A stretch of DNA of 64,000 nucleotides, taken from the NCBI GenBank assembly GCA_903873585.1, contig CAIQOV010000022.1, positions 1 to 64,000 of the forward strand. Reading direction: 5' to 3'. This document shows positions 1-8,529 of the stretch, piece by piece. The notes beneath the pieces are model-generated. The model was not told the DNA's origin and made no database searches. It saw only the letters and a list, made by a program, of their open reading frames with translations. Position 1 is the first letter of the stretch. Each line of letters opens with the position of its first letter. The position numbers and the translations under genes are program-made. The stretch is from an uncultured Rhodobacterales bacterium (GTDB lineage Bacteria > Pseudomonadota > Alphaproteobacteria > Rhodobacterales > Rhodobacteraceae).

Positions 1-669
1 CCGGCCTTTGAAGCTGCCATCCCAATGCTGTCGCAACTCTTGAAGGCTGAATTGGCCGAACGCGAGGTCCGATCCATTGCTTATCACATGAAGTCGGCGC
101 GGTTCCCGGCCTACAAGGACCTCTCGGGCTTCGACTTCGCCGCCAGCGAGATCAACGAGGCCACTGTCAGGACCCTGCACCGTTGCGAGTTCATGGACGG
201 CGCCCAGAACGTGGTCCTGATCGGTGGCCCGGGCACCGGCAAAACCCATGTCGCCACAGCCCTTGGTATCCAGGCAATCGAGCATCATCGCCGCAAAGTC
301 CGCTTCTTCTCGACCATTGAATTGGTCAATGCCCTCGAGCAGGAAAAGGCCAAAGGCAAGGCCGGCCAGATTGCCGAAAGCCTGACCAAGCTCGACCTCG
401 TGATCCTGGATGAATTGGGATACCTGCCGTTCAGCGCATCCGGTGGGGCGCTGCTGTTCCACCTGATGAGCAAGCTTTACGAGCGCACCAGCGTTGTCAT
501 CACCACCAACCTCAGCTTCAGCGAATGGGCAACGGTCTTCGGGGATGCAAAGATGACCACCGCATTGCTCGACCGTCTTACCCACCGCTGCCACATCTTG
601 GAAACCGGCAACGACAGCTTCCGATTCAAGGCCAGCTCAGCCGCAGCAGCCCGAAAAAAGAAGGAGTGA
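1..669 (+). CDS. istB: IS21-family helper ATPase IstB (5' end outside window)
   Basis: AAA+ ATPase that helps the IS21 transposase IstA choose and capture target DNA. Walker A (GGPGTGKTH) and Walker B (LVILDELGY) are both intact, and the C-terminal arm ends in a basic tail. The reading frame is open through base 1, ahead of the first internal ATG at 25, so the N-terminus and istA lie to the left. The length visible is close to the usual 240-260 residues. The IS21 right-end repeats follow within 50 bases of the stop, which fixes the element's orientation. The family call is certain; whether the element is active cannot be judged from one end. Confidence 0.93.
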   Translation, partial: PAFEAAIPMLSQLLKAELAEREVRSIAYHMKSARFPAYKDLSGFDFAASEINEATVRTLHRCEFMDGAQNVVLIGGPGTGKTHVATALGIQAIEHHRRKVRFFSTIELVNALEQEKAKGKAGQIAESLTKLDLVILDELGYLPFSASGGALLFHLMSKLYERTSVVITTNLSFSEWATVFGDAKMTTALLDRLTHRCHILETGNDSFRFKASSAAAARKKKE

Positions 670-714
670 AACCCGCCCTTGACCCAAGCATGAACCGAAA
701 TCCATAATCAGAGG

Positions 715-764
715 TGGCTCACTTCTCGGTGAAAAAACCGGCTCAGTTCTGGGTGAAAATCAAC
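715..764 (+). repeat. IS21 right-end terminal repeats
   Basis: Two imperfect copies of one motif lie in tandem: TGGCTCACTTCTCGGTGAAAA at 715-735 (given from its second base, GGCTCACTTCTCGGTGAAAA) and GGCTCAGTTCTGGGTGAAAA at about 740-759, followed by a CA-rich edge near 764. Multiple terminal repeats inside the ends, where transposase binds, are typical of IS21-family elements. The exact element boundary and any target duplication cannot be fixed without the left end. Confidence 0.75.
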
Positions 765-769
765 ACACT

Positions 770-1220
770 TACGTATACGGGAGGGCATTGCGCGCGATAT
801 CGCCAGCGTCAGGGCTGGTTTTTTGGGAAGCCACCCCCTCGGGAATCCACGCCAACTCGTCAGATAACCGCACAATAACAGCGGCTTGTCTGCTGGCTGC
901 CGGAGTGGATACCTGCTGGACCCCGGAGTCCAGCTGAGAAGCAACTGGACACCGTACCGCTGGAAGCCACCGCTGCTGACTGAAACCTATCGAACAGGCG
1001 TCCCTTATGACCCTCAGCTTCGCACCGGAGCGCGTCGAGCACTGGCCGCTCGTGCGCTTACAGCCCTAGCGCGCACAATCAGACTAAACTGTTCCAAGGC
1101 AACTGATGGCGGACACAACGCTGATCGATCTTCAAAGAACACCCGGTGCAGTGCCGCAGCCTGCTTTATCGTTCGGCGTGATGCTGGTATCGTGATGGGC
1201 GGCGGAAATTGGGGGATGCG
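770..1220. other. Gene-free stretch beside the IS21 end
   Basis: About 450 bases with no convincing gene. Short open frames on both strands lack ribosome binding sites and resemble no family I recognise. The region is probably flanking DNA disrupted by the IS21 insertion. A GGGGG run at 1211-1215 serves as the ribosome binding site of the next gene. Confidence 0.5.
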
Positions 1221-1727
1221 ATGAGCGGGACAGAGCGCCTTGTTTGGGAACTGGAACAGCGCAGGCTGATTGCAGAGGTGCTGATGGACTATAGTCATTT
1301 TGTGGACCGCAACGACCCGGCAGGGCTGGTCGCACAGGTGTTCTGCGAGGATGGGTGTTTCGAGTTGGGGTCACGGCATGCGGTGATCGGGCGGGCAGAT
1401 CTGGCCTTGATGTTTGCCCGGACTCTGGCGCCGTTCCGTCGGACCAGCCATCATGTGTCAAATATCAGGGTCACCTTCACCGGGCCGGATACGGCGGCGT
1501 CGACGGCCTATGTCTATGCTTGGCATGTCATGGCAGAGGACGGGCTGCGGGTGGAGGTTTGGGGGCGGTATCATGACCGGCATCGGCTGACCCCCGACGG
1601 GTGGCGGATTGCGAACCGGCGGTTGACGGTGGCGGGGAGTGACGGGTGGATTGACCCGCCGTTTGAACTGGCCGAGAGATTGCCAAGTCCGGCCGAGACG
1701 CCTTCACCCAGGATAACGCGGCGATAG
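1221..1727 (+). CDS. SnoaL-like / NTF2-fold protein
   Basis: A 168-residue protein of the SnoaL_4-type NTF2 fold, a cone-shaped alpha+beta barrel used by small isomerases, cyclases, hydratases and dioxygenase beta subunits. The N-terminal helix pair (LIAEVLMDYSHFVDRND) and the conserved DG(C/x)FE strand are typical, as is the late GRYHDR...WRIANRRL strand. I chose ATG 1221 over the in-frame TTG at 1209 because the GGGGG site at 1211-1215 sits five bases before it. It stands alone between IS21 and cassette A and converges on the latter. Substrate unknown; it could act on the product imported by that cassette, but this is only inferred from position. Confidence 0.75.
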   Translation: MSGTERLVWELEQRRLIAEVLMDYSHFVDRNDPAGLVAQVFCEDGCFELGSRHAVIGRADLALMFARTLAPFRRTSHHVSNIRVTFTGPDTAASTAYVYAWHVMAEDGLRVEVWGRYHDRHRLTPDGWRIANRRLTVAGSDGWIDPPFELAERLPSPAETPSPRITRR

Positions 1728-1806
1728 GGTGTTTCACGCGTGAAAAGATATAATTCTACATTAAAATCAATGAGATAGCGGAAATCTATAACCGAGTGGA
1801 AATCAT

Positions 1807-3297
1807 TCAGTGCACGGCGGCGTACATGATCGTCTCTTCGGTTGCGTCCTGGGGGGCGAACTCCTCGACGATGCGGCCCTGGCGGGCGACAAGAATGCGG
1901 TCGGACAGGTTCAGAACCTCGGGGAGGTAGGAGGAGATGACCATGACGGCGAGGCCGTCATCGGCAAGGCCCTTGATGATGGCGTGGATCTCGGCAATCG
2001 CGCCCACGTCGACGCCGCGGGTGGGTTCGTCGAAGATCACCAGTTTCGGGCGCTGGACCAGCGATTTGGCGACCACCACCTTTTGCTGATTGCCGCCCGA
2101 CAGTTCGACCACCCGCGCCCCCGGATCGATGGCGCGGATGTTCAGCTTGTCGCGCCAGGTGCTGGCTAAATCGCGCATCTGGGCGGGGCTGACGATACGG
2201 GGGCCACGGGCGGTCAGGTGCCCGGCAAAGATGTTTTCGGCGATGGACATGCCTTCAAAAAAGCCCTCGATCTTGCGGTCTTCGGTGACGTAGACCACGC
2301 CGTCCAGCATGGCCTGACGCGGCATTCGGTAGCGGACGGCGCGGGAAAAGAGGCTGACCTTGCCGCCGTGAAAGAGGTTACGCTTCAGGACCCCCGCCAC
2401 GACCTTGGCGGTTTCGGTGCGGCCTGACCCGATCAAGCCAAAGATGCCGGTCACTTGGCCCGCATAGACGGAAAACGAGGTGTTGCGGACCATCGAGCCC
2501 ATCGACAGGTTCTGCACCGACAGGACAAGGTCCTGCGGTGGGCGGGTTTGGCCATCCTTGCGGGTGTAAAGCTCGTCCGACAGGGTGCGGCCCACCATCG
2601 CGCGGATGATCGAGGCGCGGTCAAAGCTGCTTGCGGCGTCGGTCGTCACGATTTCGCCGTCACGCAGAACGGTGATACGGTCGGCGATTTGCAGCGCCTC
2701 TTCAATGGCGTGGGAGATGAAAACCACGGCGACGCCGCTGGTTTTCAGACGCTCGATCAGGGCGAAGAAGTGGTGTTTCTCTTCTGGGGTCAGGGCGGCG
2801 GTGGGTTCGTCAAAGATGATCAGCCGAGCCTTGCGCAACACGGCGCGGGCGATTTCGACCATCTGTTTCTGGGCCGCGCCAAGGCCCGCGACCGGGGTCA
2901 TGGGATCGACGTTGAAGTTCAGGGACTGCAGGAATTGCTGGGCGGCGATATACATGCCGCGCAGGCGGGTGAAGAAATGTTCCTGACCCAGATAGAGGTT
3001 CTGCGCCACGGTCATCGAGGGCACGAGGCTGGTTTCCTGAAAGACCATTGCAAGGCCGAGGTTCAGCGCCTCGGCCGGGCTACGCAGGGTGACGGGGGTG
3101 CCGTCAACGGCGATGGTGCCGGAGGTGGGGGCGGTGATGCCGACCATGACCTTGGTCAGGGTGGATTTGCCGGCGCCGTTTTCGCCGACAAGGGCATGAA
3201 CCTCGCCCGCAAGCACGGTGAAATCGACGGCGCGGATCGCGGGGACGCCAAAGTATTCCTTGGTGACCTGGGTCAGGCGGACAAGGGGTTCGGTCAT
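1807..3297 (-). CDS. Sugar-type ABC importer ATPase, cassette A (double NBD)
   Basis: 496-residue RbsA/MglA-like protein with two fused nucleotide-binding domains that powers cassette A. NBD1 has Walker A GENGAGKST (residues 38-46), a divergent signature (LGAAQKQ) and Walker B LIIFDEPTA. NBD2 has the relaxed Walker A usual for this family (GLIGSGRTE), a full LSGGNQQKV signature and LVIFDEPTRGVD. It is the last gene of the cassette and its ATG overlaps the preceding stop by four bases (ATGA). Its paralogue at 30809-32299 is the same length and closely similar along its entire length. Family and role are certain; the substrate is not known. Confidence 0.95.
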   Translation of the reverse strand: MTEPLVRLTQVTKEYFGVPAIRAVDFTVLAGEVHALVGENGAGKSTLTKVMVGITAPTSGTIAVDGTPVTLRSPAEALNLGLAMVFQETSLVPSMTVAQNLYLGQEHFFTRLRGMYIAAQQFLQSLNFNVDPMTPVAGLGAAQKQMVEIARAVLRKARLIIFDEPTAALTPEEKHHFFALIERLKTSGVAVVFISHAIEEALQIADRITVLRDGEIVTTDAASSFDRASIIRAMVGRTLSDELYTRKDGQTRPPQDLVLSVQNLSMGSMVRNTSFSVYAGQVTGIFGLIGSGRTETAKVVAGVLKRNLFHGGKVSLFSRAVRYRMPRQAMLDGVVYVTEDRKIEGFFEGMSIAENIFAGHLTARGPRIVSPAQMRDLASTWRDKLNIRAIDPGARVVELSGGNQQKVVVAKSLVQRPKLVIFDEPTRGVDVGAIAEIHAIIKGLADDGLAVMVISSYLPEVLNLSDRILVARQGRIVEEFAPQDATEETIMYAAVH

Positions 3298-4328
3298 GGC
3301 AGGTCGCCTTCGACGCTGAGGATGGCGTTGCCGCCGTGCGAGGCAACCAGCACGCGGTTCCCCATGTCCAAGGCGGCGGTGATGCCGTGGCGGGTGCCGT
3401 CGGCGCGGCTGTGATAGCTGCGGATCGGTCGGAAGCGGGCGTCAAGGCGCACCAGCAGGCCATAGGAATTGGACGGGGCCCAGGGTTTGGCAAAGCCGTG
3501 GGTCCGCAGCGCCCCGCCCATCATGGGTTCAAGGAAGCTTTTGGGCGGCGACAGGGCGGGGGCGAGCCAGTTGTCGGGTTCAATCTCGGCCATCATGCGG
3601 GTGCAATAGCGGCGTTCGCGCAAGACAAACTCGACCAGTTGGCCGCGCGGGGCGAAAATGGACAGCCACCAGCCGTTTTGCGCCGGTGACAGGCGGGCGG
3701 GGTAACCGGGAAGGTCGGCGAGGATGGGGTTTGGCTGGCCAAGGCGGATCAGGCGGTGGCGCCAGCTTTCCGCGATGACGATGCCGCCCTCGGTGATCGC
3801 GATGCCGTTGGGCCATGCAAGTCCCGTGGCGAGGGGTTTTGGCGGGCTGCCGGGGGCGATTTGCCAGACGGCCCCGCTGGAGCCGCGCTGCATCAGGTCG
3901 TGCTTCCACTGGGCCGGGGTATTGTGGCTGGACCCTTGGGTGGCGATGAGGGTGTCGCCCATGAACGCTAGGGCCGTGGGGCATGGGACGGGGAGGGTAG
4001 TTTCGGTCACGCCTTGCAGGAGGAGGATGTGGTTCGGCTGGCCCACCGCGAGCCGGTCGCCCTGGGCGGCGAGGCTGGTGACCGGTTCGGCAAAGTGGCG
4101 GAAGGGTTCGGTTGTGCCAGCAGGGCCAAGACGGTAAACGGTATTGCCGCTGGAGACATAGGTGGCGTCGCCTTGGGCGATGTCGTTGGGGGTAGGGATC
4201 TGTGCGATCAGGTCGGCGCGGTCGAGCCGAGTGTTGGGCGACAAGGCGCCGTCCATGGGTGGGACGGTCACGGCGGCGTCGCCTTGTCCGAGGAAGCTGT
4301 CAACGCGGGTGCGGAGCCATGCGATCAT
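3294..4328 (-). CDS. Stand-alone beta-propeller protein (SMP-30/strictosidine synthase-like), cassette A
   Basis: 344-residue protein without signal peptide or membrane segment, so probably cytoplasmic. It contains the strictosidine-synthase/SMP-30 blade signatures: GLAWPNGIAI, ESWRHRL and LPGYPARLS, which match the equivalent ligand-gate blades of lactonases and arylesterases of the six-bladed propeller class. I start it at ATG 4328, which overlaps the upstream stop (ATGA); the open frame continues upstream but only as a shadow of the fusion gene. Cassette B has an equivalent gene (29769-30812) in the same position. A lactonase or ester hydrolase acting on the imported compound is the simplest inference; a non-enzymatic scaffold is possible. 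Confidence 0.8.
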   Translation of the reverse strand: MIAWLRTRVDSFLGQGDAAVTVPPMDGALSPNTRLDRADLIAQIPTPNDIAQGDATYVSSGNTVYRLGPAGTTEPFRHFAEPVTSLAAQGDRLAVGQPNHILLLQGVTETTLPVPCPTALAFMGDTLIATQGSSHNTPAQWKHDLMQRGSSGAVWQIAPGSPPKPLATGLAWPNGIAITEGGIVIAESWRHRLIRLGQPNPILADLPGYPARLSPAQNGWWLSIFAPRGQLVEFVLRERRYCTRMMAEIEPDNWLAPALSPPKSFLEPMMGGALRTHGFAKPWAPSNSYGLLVRLDARFRPIRSYHSRADGTRHGITAALDMGNRVLVASHGGNAILSVEGDLP

Positions 4329-6445
4329 TTGGGGGCGCCCCAATAGGCGGATTGTGAGGTCCAGCTTTGATCGGCGTCGGGCAGGCGGATGCGGCCGATG
4401 CGGTTGTTGAAGATGCCACCAAGGTAAAGCCAGCCCTTGTGTTCGCGCATCGAGGTGACCTGGGGGTGGCTGCCGCCGTCGCCGTCCCACAGGGATTGCA
4501 GCACTTGTCCCGTCAGGTCGAATTTGATCACCCCGCCAGTGTTGAGGTTGGGGAAAACCCATTGGTCGCGGGCGACCTGCATGGCCATGCGGCGGCGGAA
4601 GCCGGGCATGCGTTGCGACAGATCGAAGGCCGGGGTGCGCATGCCGATCATGGCCAGCCAGAAGGTGCCATCCGAGGCGCGGTTGATGTTGTCGGGATAG
4701 CCCGGCAGATCGGCGATGACGACTTCGGTGCGGCCTTTTTTCGGGCCGTCAAAGTAGTATCGGCTGACACGACAGCCCCAGGTTTCGGCGTACAGGAAGG
4801 ATTGGCCGTCGGGCACCATGCAGATGCCATTGGGGAATTGCAGGCGAGGCAGGACGGTGCGCGAGGACCCGTCGTGGGGGTCATAGCAGATGATGCGGCC
4901 ATTGCCGCGCCCTTCCAAGGCGTCGATCATCCAGTCGTGGAGGGCGTAGCGGATGGTGGCTTCGGAGAAGAAAACGCGGCCATCGGGGGCGATGTCCAGA
5001 TCGTCTGCGAGGCGCATGCGGCTGTCGTCGATGATGGAAAACAGGGTGCGGTTGGTTTCGTCCGAGAGTTTGACGACTTCGCGGTTGGGGCGGACCATGT
5101 AGAGGCCCATGCCGGCGACGCAGGTCACGAGGTTGCCGCCGCGGTCGAAGGCAAGGCCAAGGGGTTGGCCGCCGATATGGACGTAGGGTTCAACGCGCGT
5201 GTAGTCGGGGGCCATCAGGCGCAGTATGTTGCCATCGCGGCTGCCGGTGTAGAGGTTGTCATCGGCGTCCAGGATGACATCCTCGGGGCCATCCAACAGG
5301 CCAAGGCCGATGGGTTCGGCGGTGGCGAGGTGGTCGTTGACGGCATAGGGGGTGGCGGCGCCTCTGCGGGCGTCGGGCAGCGGCGGCAGTTCGAAATAGG
5401 TGGGGGCGACGTAGGTTTGGTCCAACACCTTGCGTTTGTTCTTCACCCAGCGGACGTCAATGGCGACGGCCAGCAAGAGGATGATGCCAAGGGCGAGGGG
5501 GGAAGAGCCGCTGGGCAGGTTGAAGCGCAGCAGGCTGTTGTTGATGACGACGACGATGGCGACGCCGAGGACGGTCTTGACGACCGAGCCGCGCCCACCG
5601 CCGAGCGAGGTGCCACCCAGGACGACAGCGGTCAGGATGGTGATCTCCAGGCCCACGCCGGTTTCGGCACCCAGGCTCATCAGGCGGGCGGCGTAGAATA
5701 CACCGGCAAGGGCCGCGAGGGTGCCAGAGGCGACATAGGTCAGGCAGACCGTACGACGGACGTCGATACCCGAGTTATGGGCCGCGCGGCGCGATCCGCC
5801 GACGGCGATGATGTGCCACCCGGGGCGCAGGCGGGTCAGGACGACATGGACCGCGACGGCCAGGGCGACGGCGGTCAGAAAGCTGACCGACATGCCGTAC
5901 ACGGTGCCGAAGGCCAGGTAATCCCAAAAGGCGGAAAAGATCGGGGCGGCGCCGATTTCCTGAGAGTAGCTGAGCAAAAGGCTGTCAACCAAGGCGCGCA
6001 CGACGATCAGGGTGACAAGCGTGGTCAGGAAGGCGCGCAGGCGCAGGTAGCCCACAAGGATGCCATTCACGAGTCCGACCAATGCGCCAGACAACAAGGC
6101 AATGGGGATGGCAACACCCATCGGCAGGCCTGCCCAGCCAACAAGGGCGATCATCACCAGATTGGCCAAGGCAAAGACCGACCCGACCGAAAGGTCGATG
6201 CCGCCCGCCATCACGACGATGGTCAGACCCAGGCCCATCAGCAGATACTCCCCCACCGTCTGGGACAGATTGCCGAGATTGCCAAGGGTCAAAAGGTTCG
6301 GGACCAGCGTGCCGAAAACGGCCAGAAGGACGGCCAGCATCAGGACCGGGACGGCGTTGTCGATCCAGGGTTTGGACAGGATCTCGCCCACCACAGTGTT
6401 GGGGATCAGGCGATACCGCCAGCGGACAAGGTCGTCACGGGTCAT
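4325..6445 (-). CDS. ABC permease fused to C-terminal beta-propeller (SMP-30/APMAP-like), cassette A
   Basis: 706-residue fusion. Residues about 25-340 are an RbsC-type permease (BPD_transp_2) with the hallmark GGIDLSVGSVFALANL and GGTSLGGGRGS loops. After a roughly 30-residue linker, residues about 375-706 form a strictosidine-synthase/SMP-30-like propeller: DDLDIAPDGRVFFSEAT, GRIICYDP, QFPNGICM, AETWGCR and LPGYPDNI are typical blades. The start is ATG 6445, which gives exactly the length of its paralogue in cassette B. RbsC-like permeases usually have both ends in the cytoplasm, which would put the propeller at the inner mouth of the channel. The fusion is real, not an artefact, as it occurs twice. 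Hydrolysis of substrate on entry is inference. Confidence 0.88.
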   Translation of the reverse strand: MTRDDLVRWRYRLIPNTVVGEILSKPWIDNAVPVLMLAVLLAVFGTLVPNLLTLGNLGNLSQTVGEYLLMGLGLTIVVMAGGIDLSVGSVFALANLVMIALVGWAGLPMGVAIPIALLSGALVGLVNGILVGYLRLRAFLTTLVTLIVVRALVDSLLLSYSQEIGAAPIFSAFWDYLAFGTVYGMSVSFLTAVALAVAVHVVLTRLRPGWHIIAVGGSRRAAHNSGIDVRRTVCLTYVASGTLAALAGVFYAARLMSLGAETGVGLEITILTAVVLGGTSLGGGRGSVVKTVLGVAIVVVINNSLLRFNLPSGSSPLALGIILLLAVAIDVRWVKNKRKVLDQTYVAPTYFELPPLPDARRGAATPYAVNDHLATAEPIGLGLLDGPEDVILDADDNLYTGSRDGNILRLMAPDYTRVEPYVHIGGQPLGLAFDRGGNLVTCVAGMGLYMVRPNREVVKLSDETNRTLFSIIDDSRMRLADDLDIAPDGRVFFSEATIRYALHDWMIDALEGRGNGRIICYDPHDGSSRTVLPRLQFPNGICMVPDGQSFLYAETWGCRVSRYYFDGPKKGRTEVVIADLPGYPDNINRASDGTFWLAMIGMRTPAFDLSQRMPGFRRRMAMQVARDQWVFPNLNTGGVIKFDLTGQVLQSLWDGDGGSHPQVTSMREHKGWLYLGGIFNNRIGRIRLPDADQSWTSQSAYWGAPK

Positions 6446-6467
6446 CGGAGGGGTCCTTCGGGGAAAG

Positions 6468-6491
6468 GGGCGGCCCTGTGGCGGGCCGCCC
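6468..6491 (-). promoter_or_regulatory. Perfect GC hairpin after binding-protein gene, cassette A
   Basis: A 9-bp perfect stem (GGGCGGCCC / GGGCCGCCC) with a six-base loop lies in the 53-base gap between the binding-protein stop and the fusion start. No long U-tract follows on the minus strand, so it is better read as an mRNA-protecting or partial attenuating hairpin than a full terminator. Cassette B has a hairpin at the same place. Such elements commonly let the binding protein be made in excess of the membrane parts. Confidence 0.6.
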
Positions 6492-6498
6492 GCAGAGG

Positions 6499-7515
6499 TT
6501 AGCCGCCGATCTGGGCCAGCTCTTCCAGGGTCCAGCACGACGAGGGCGTCATGTTTTCCTTGGTTATGCGGATCAGGGGCGAGACCAGGTCAAAGGGCTT
6601 GCTGCCCGGTTCCGGCATGGTCTGCAGCAGGGTGCGGATGATGGCGTTCAGGTCGCGGCCCTGACCTGCGGTGTTGTAGCTGGTGTAATGGGAAAAATCG
6701 CCCGCAGCGATCTTGTCGCAGGCCGATTCGCGCGCGCCACTGCCCGAGGTGATGACAGCGACCTTCCCTTGCAGGTTCGCCTCTTTCACAGCCGAGGCGA
6801 TGCCCGCGTCGGCCACATCCCAGAAGCCGACGATGCCGCAGATATCGGGATTCTGCTGCAGGACGGTGGTGGCGATCTGATAGGCCTTGGTGGCATCCCA
6901 ATCTGCGGCCTGATTGGACACGACGGTGATTTCGGGATGATTCTTCAGCGCCTCATCGATGCCGGCCATTTGCAACAGGCTGGCGGGGGCGGTCAGGGCG
7001 CCTTGGATGATGGCGACCTTGCCATTCTTACCGCTATCCTTGCCGCAGGCCTGGACCATGCCCTCGACTGCATTGCGGCCCATCTCGTTCCAGTCCGGAC
7101 CCATGTACGCGTCGCTGGGAATCTCTGAGCGCTGCTGGGTCTGGACGGTCAGGATGCCCGCCGCGATGGATTTTTGCACCATGCGGTTGTAGGAGCGGTT
7201 ATCGATGTTCTCGATGATCAGGATGTCGGGCTGTTCCTGGATCAGCGAATCGATGGCCTGAATTCCGGCCTCGATGCTCCAGTTCGGGTCGCGCACGATG
7301 ACTTCATAGCCCAGTGCTGCCCCCTGCCGTTCCATTGCGATCCGCCAGGCCTGGGTTTCGTTGAACCCCATGGCAATCGGCACGAAGCCGATCTTCTTGC
7401 CTTTGAGCGCGTTGTAAAAGCCCGCGCTGGGCGAGGCGTCTTGCGCGGCAAGGGGCCCCGCGACCACGGCAAGGCAAAGGGCCGAGGCAGTGACAAGTTT
7501 GGTGGTGATCTTCAT
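6499..7515 (-). CDS. Periplasmic binding protein (RbsB-like), cassette A
   Basis: 338-residue substrate-binding protein of the sugar-binding Peripla_BP_4 type. An N-terminal Sec signal peptide (hydrophobic stretch ending GPLAAQ, residues about 8-25) is followed by the mature two-lobe fold, with KKIGFVPIAMGFNETQAW opening lobe 1. A conserved cysteine pair near the C-terminus (SACDKIAAGD, SSCWTLEEL) may form a disulphide. AGGGAGG precedes ATG 7515. It delivers substrate to the two permeases of cassette A. The paralogue at 26578-27588 shares the same motifs and the same PSSCWTL(E/D)E tail. The fold suggests a polar ring-like ligand, but the ligand is unknown. Confidence 0.9.
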   Translation of the reverse strand: MKITTKLVTASALCLAVVAGPLAAQDASPSAGFYNALKGKKIGFVPIAMGFNETQAWRIAMERQGAALGYEVIVRDPNWSIEAGIQAIDSLIQEQPDILIIENIDNRSYNRMVQKSIAAGILTVQTQQRSEIPSDAYMGPDWNEMGRNAVEGMVQACGKDSGKNGKVAIIQGALTAPASLLQMAGIDEALKNHPEITVVSNQAADWDATKAYQIATTVLQQNPDICGIVGFWDVADAGIASAVKEANLQGKVAVITSGSGARESACDKIAAGDFSHYTSYNTAGQGRDLNAIIRTLLQTMPEPGSKPFDLVSPLIRITKENMTPSSCWTLEELAQIGG

Positions 7516-7551
7516 TTTTGTATCCTCCCTGATTTGGTTGTGTCGGTGGTC

Positions 7552-8529
7552 TTAGATGTCCCCCTGTTGGGATGTCTGCTCGTCCCTTGGGTTCACGAGG
7601 GAATCGATGGTCAGGGCGGCCAATAGGATCAGCGCCTTGATCACGTTCTGGGTGGTGTAGCCCAGGTTCATCATGGTCATCCCGTTCAGAAGGATGCCGA
7701 TCAGCAGGGTGCCGACGATGACGCTGCCCGCCCCGCCGCGCCCACCTGACAGGCTGATGCCGCCCAGAACGGCCACGAGGATGATGTCATAGACATAGGT
7801 AGACCCCACGATGCGGGTGTTCATGGTGGCGACCAGCGCTGCCATCAGCAGACCCGCGACCAGTGCCACCAGCGAGGTCAGCACATATTGCCCGACGATC
7901 ATCGGGCGGATCGGCACGCCGGTGATGCGGGCGGCCTGGGGATTGTCGCCCATCATGTAGATGTAACGTCCTTCGCGTGCGCCGCGCAGGAACAGGTGGC
8001 CCAGACCGCAGACGGCGGCAAAGCACAGGACCGATACGGGTATTCCCAAAGGCGCGGCGGTGGCGATAGTGTTCAGCCATTGCCAATCGTCGGGCAAGTA
8101 GTTGACGTCCGAGGCCAGCAGGAACACCCGGCCAAAGCCATAGATCGCGGTGCCCATGGCGAGGGTGGCAAAGATCGGCGGGATTTCGACATAGGCGATC
8201 AGAACGCCGTTGATCACCCCAACCGCGATGCTGAACAGCAGCGCAAAGCCAAATGCATGCGCGAACGAAGCGCCTGTGTTCATCTCGGCCAGCATCCAGG
8301 CGACCGAGACGGCCATTGAGGCGACCATCGACAGATCAATCCCGCGTCCGATGATCGACAGGGCCATGCCCATTGCAAGAATGCCCAGGATGGACACGTT
8401 TTGCAGCAGGCGCGAGACATTGCCCGCCGACAGGAAATCGGGGACCAGCACGGAAAACGTGGCAAAGGCCAGCACGGCGATGCCAAGGACGATACGGGCC
8501 TGGGTGAGTTTGGACCGGCTGCGGGTCAT
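7552..8529 (-). CDS. ABC importer permease (RbsC-like), cassette A
   Basis: 325-residue polytopic permease of the BPD_transp_2 family, with about nine or ten hydrophobic segments and the family motifs GRGIDLSMVASMAVS and GGISLSGGRGG. It is the first permease of the cassette and has no propeller extension, so it presumably pairs with the fused permease 4325-6445 as a heterodimeric channel. ATG 8529 overlaps the stop of the acyl-CoA synthetase gene (ATGA), which puts CoA activation and uptake in one transcript. It ends in a polar QQGDI tail that its cassette B paralogue also has. Confidence 0.92.
   Translation of the reverse strand: MTRSRSKLTQARIVLGIAVLAFATFSVLVPDFLSAGNVSRLLQNVSILGILAMGMALSIIGRGIDLSMVASMAVSVAWMLAEMNTGASFAHAFGFALLFSIAVGVINGVLIAYVEIPPIFATLAMGTAIYGFGRVFLLASDVNYLPDDWQWLNTIATAAPLGIPVSVLCFAAVCGLGHLFLRGAREGRYIYMMGDNPQAARITGVPIRPMIVGQYVLTSLVALVAGLLMAALVATMNTRIVGSTYVYDIILVAVLGGISLSGGRGGAGSVIVGTLLIGILLNGMTMMNLGYTTQNVIKALILLAALTIDSLVNPRDEQTSQQGDI

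Noticed and set aside
886-1224. A 112-codon plus-strand frame beside the IS21 end
   Set aside because: No ribosome binding site, Arg/Ala-rich random composition, overlaps the better supported start of the SnoaL-like gene.
1807-3297. Divergent NBD1 signature (LGAAQKQ) and relaxed NBD2 Walker A as a sign of a dead ATPase
   Set aside because: Asymmetric nucleotide sites are normal in RbsA/MglA-type proteins and the same changes are present in the cassette B paralogue.
4367-6502. A 711-codon open frame on the plus strand, antisense to fusion A
   Set aside because: The composition is dominated by Gly, Asp, Ala, His and Gln, as expected from the antisense of a GC-rich membrane protein gene; no family motif and no ribosome binding site.
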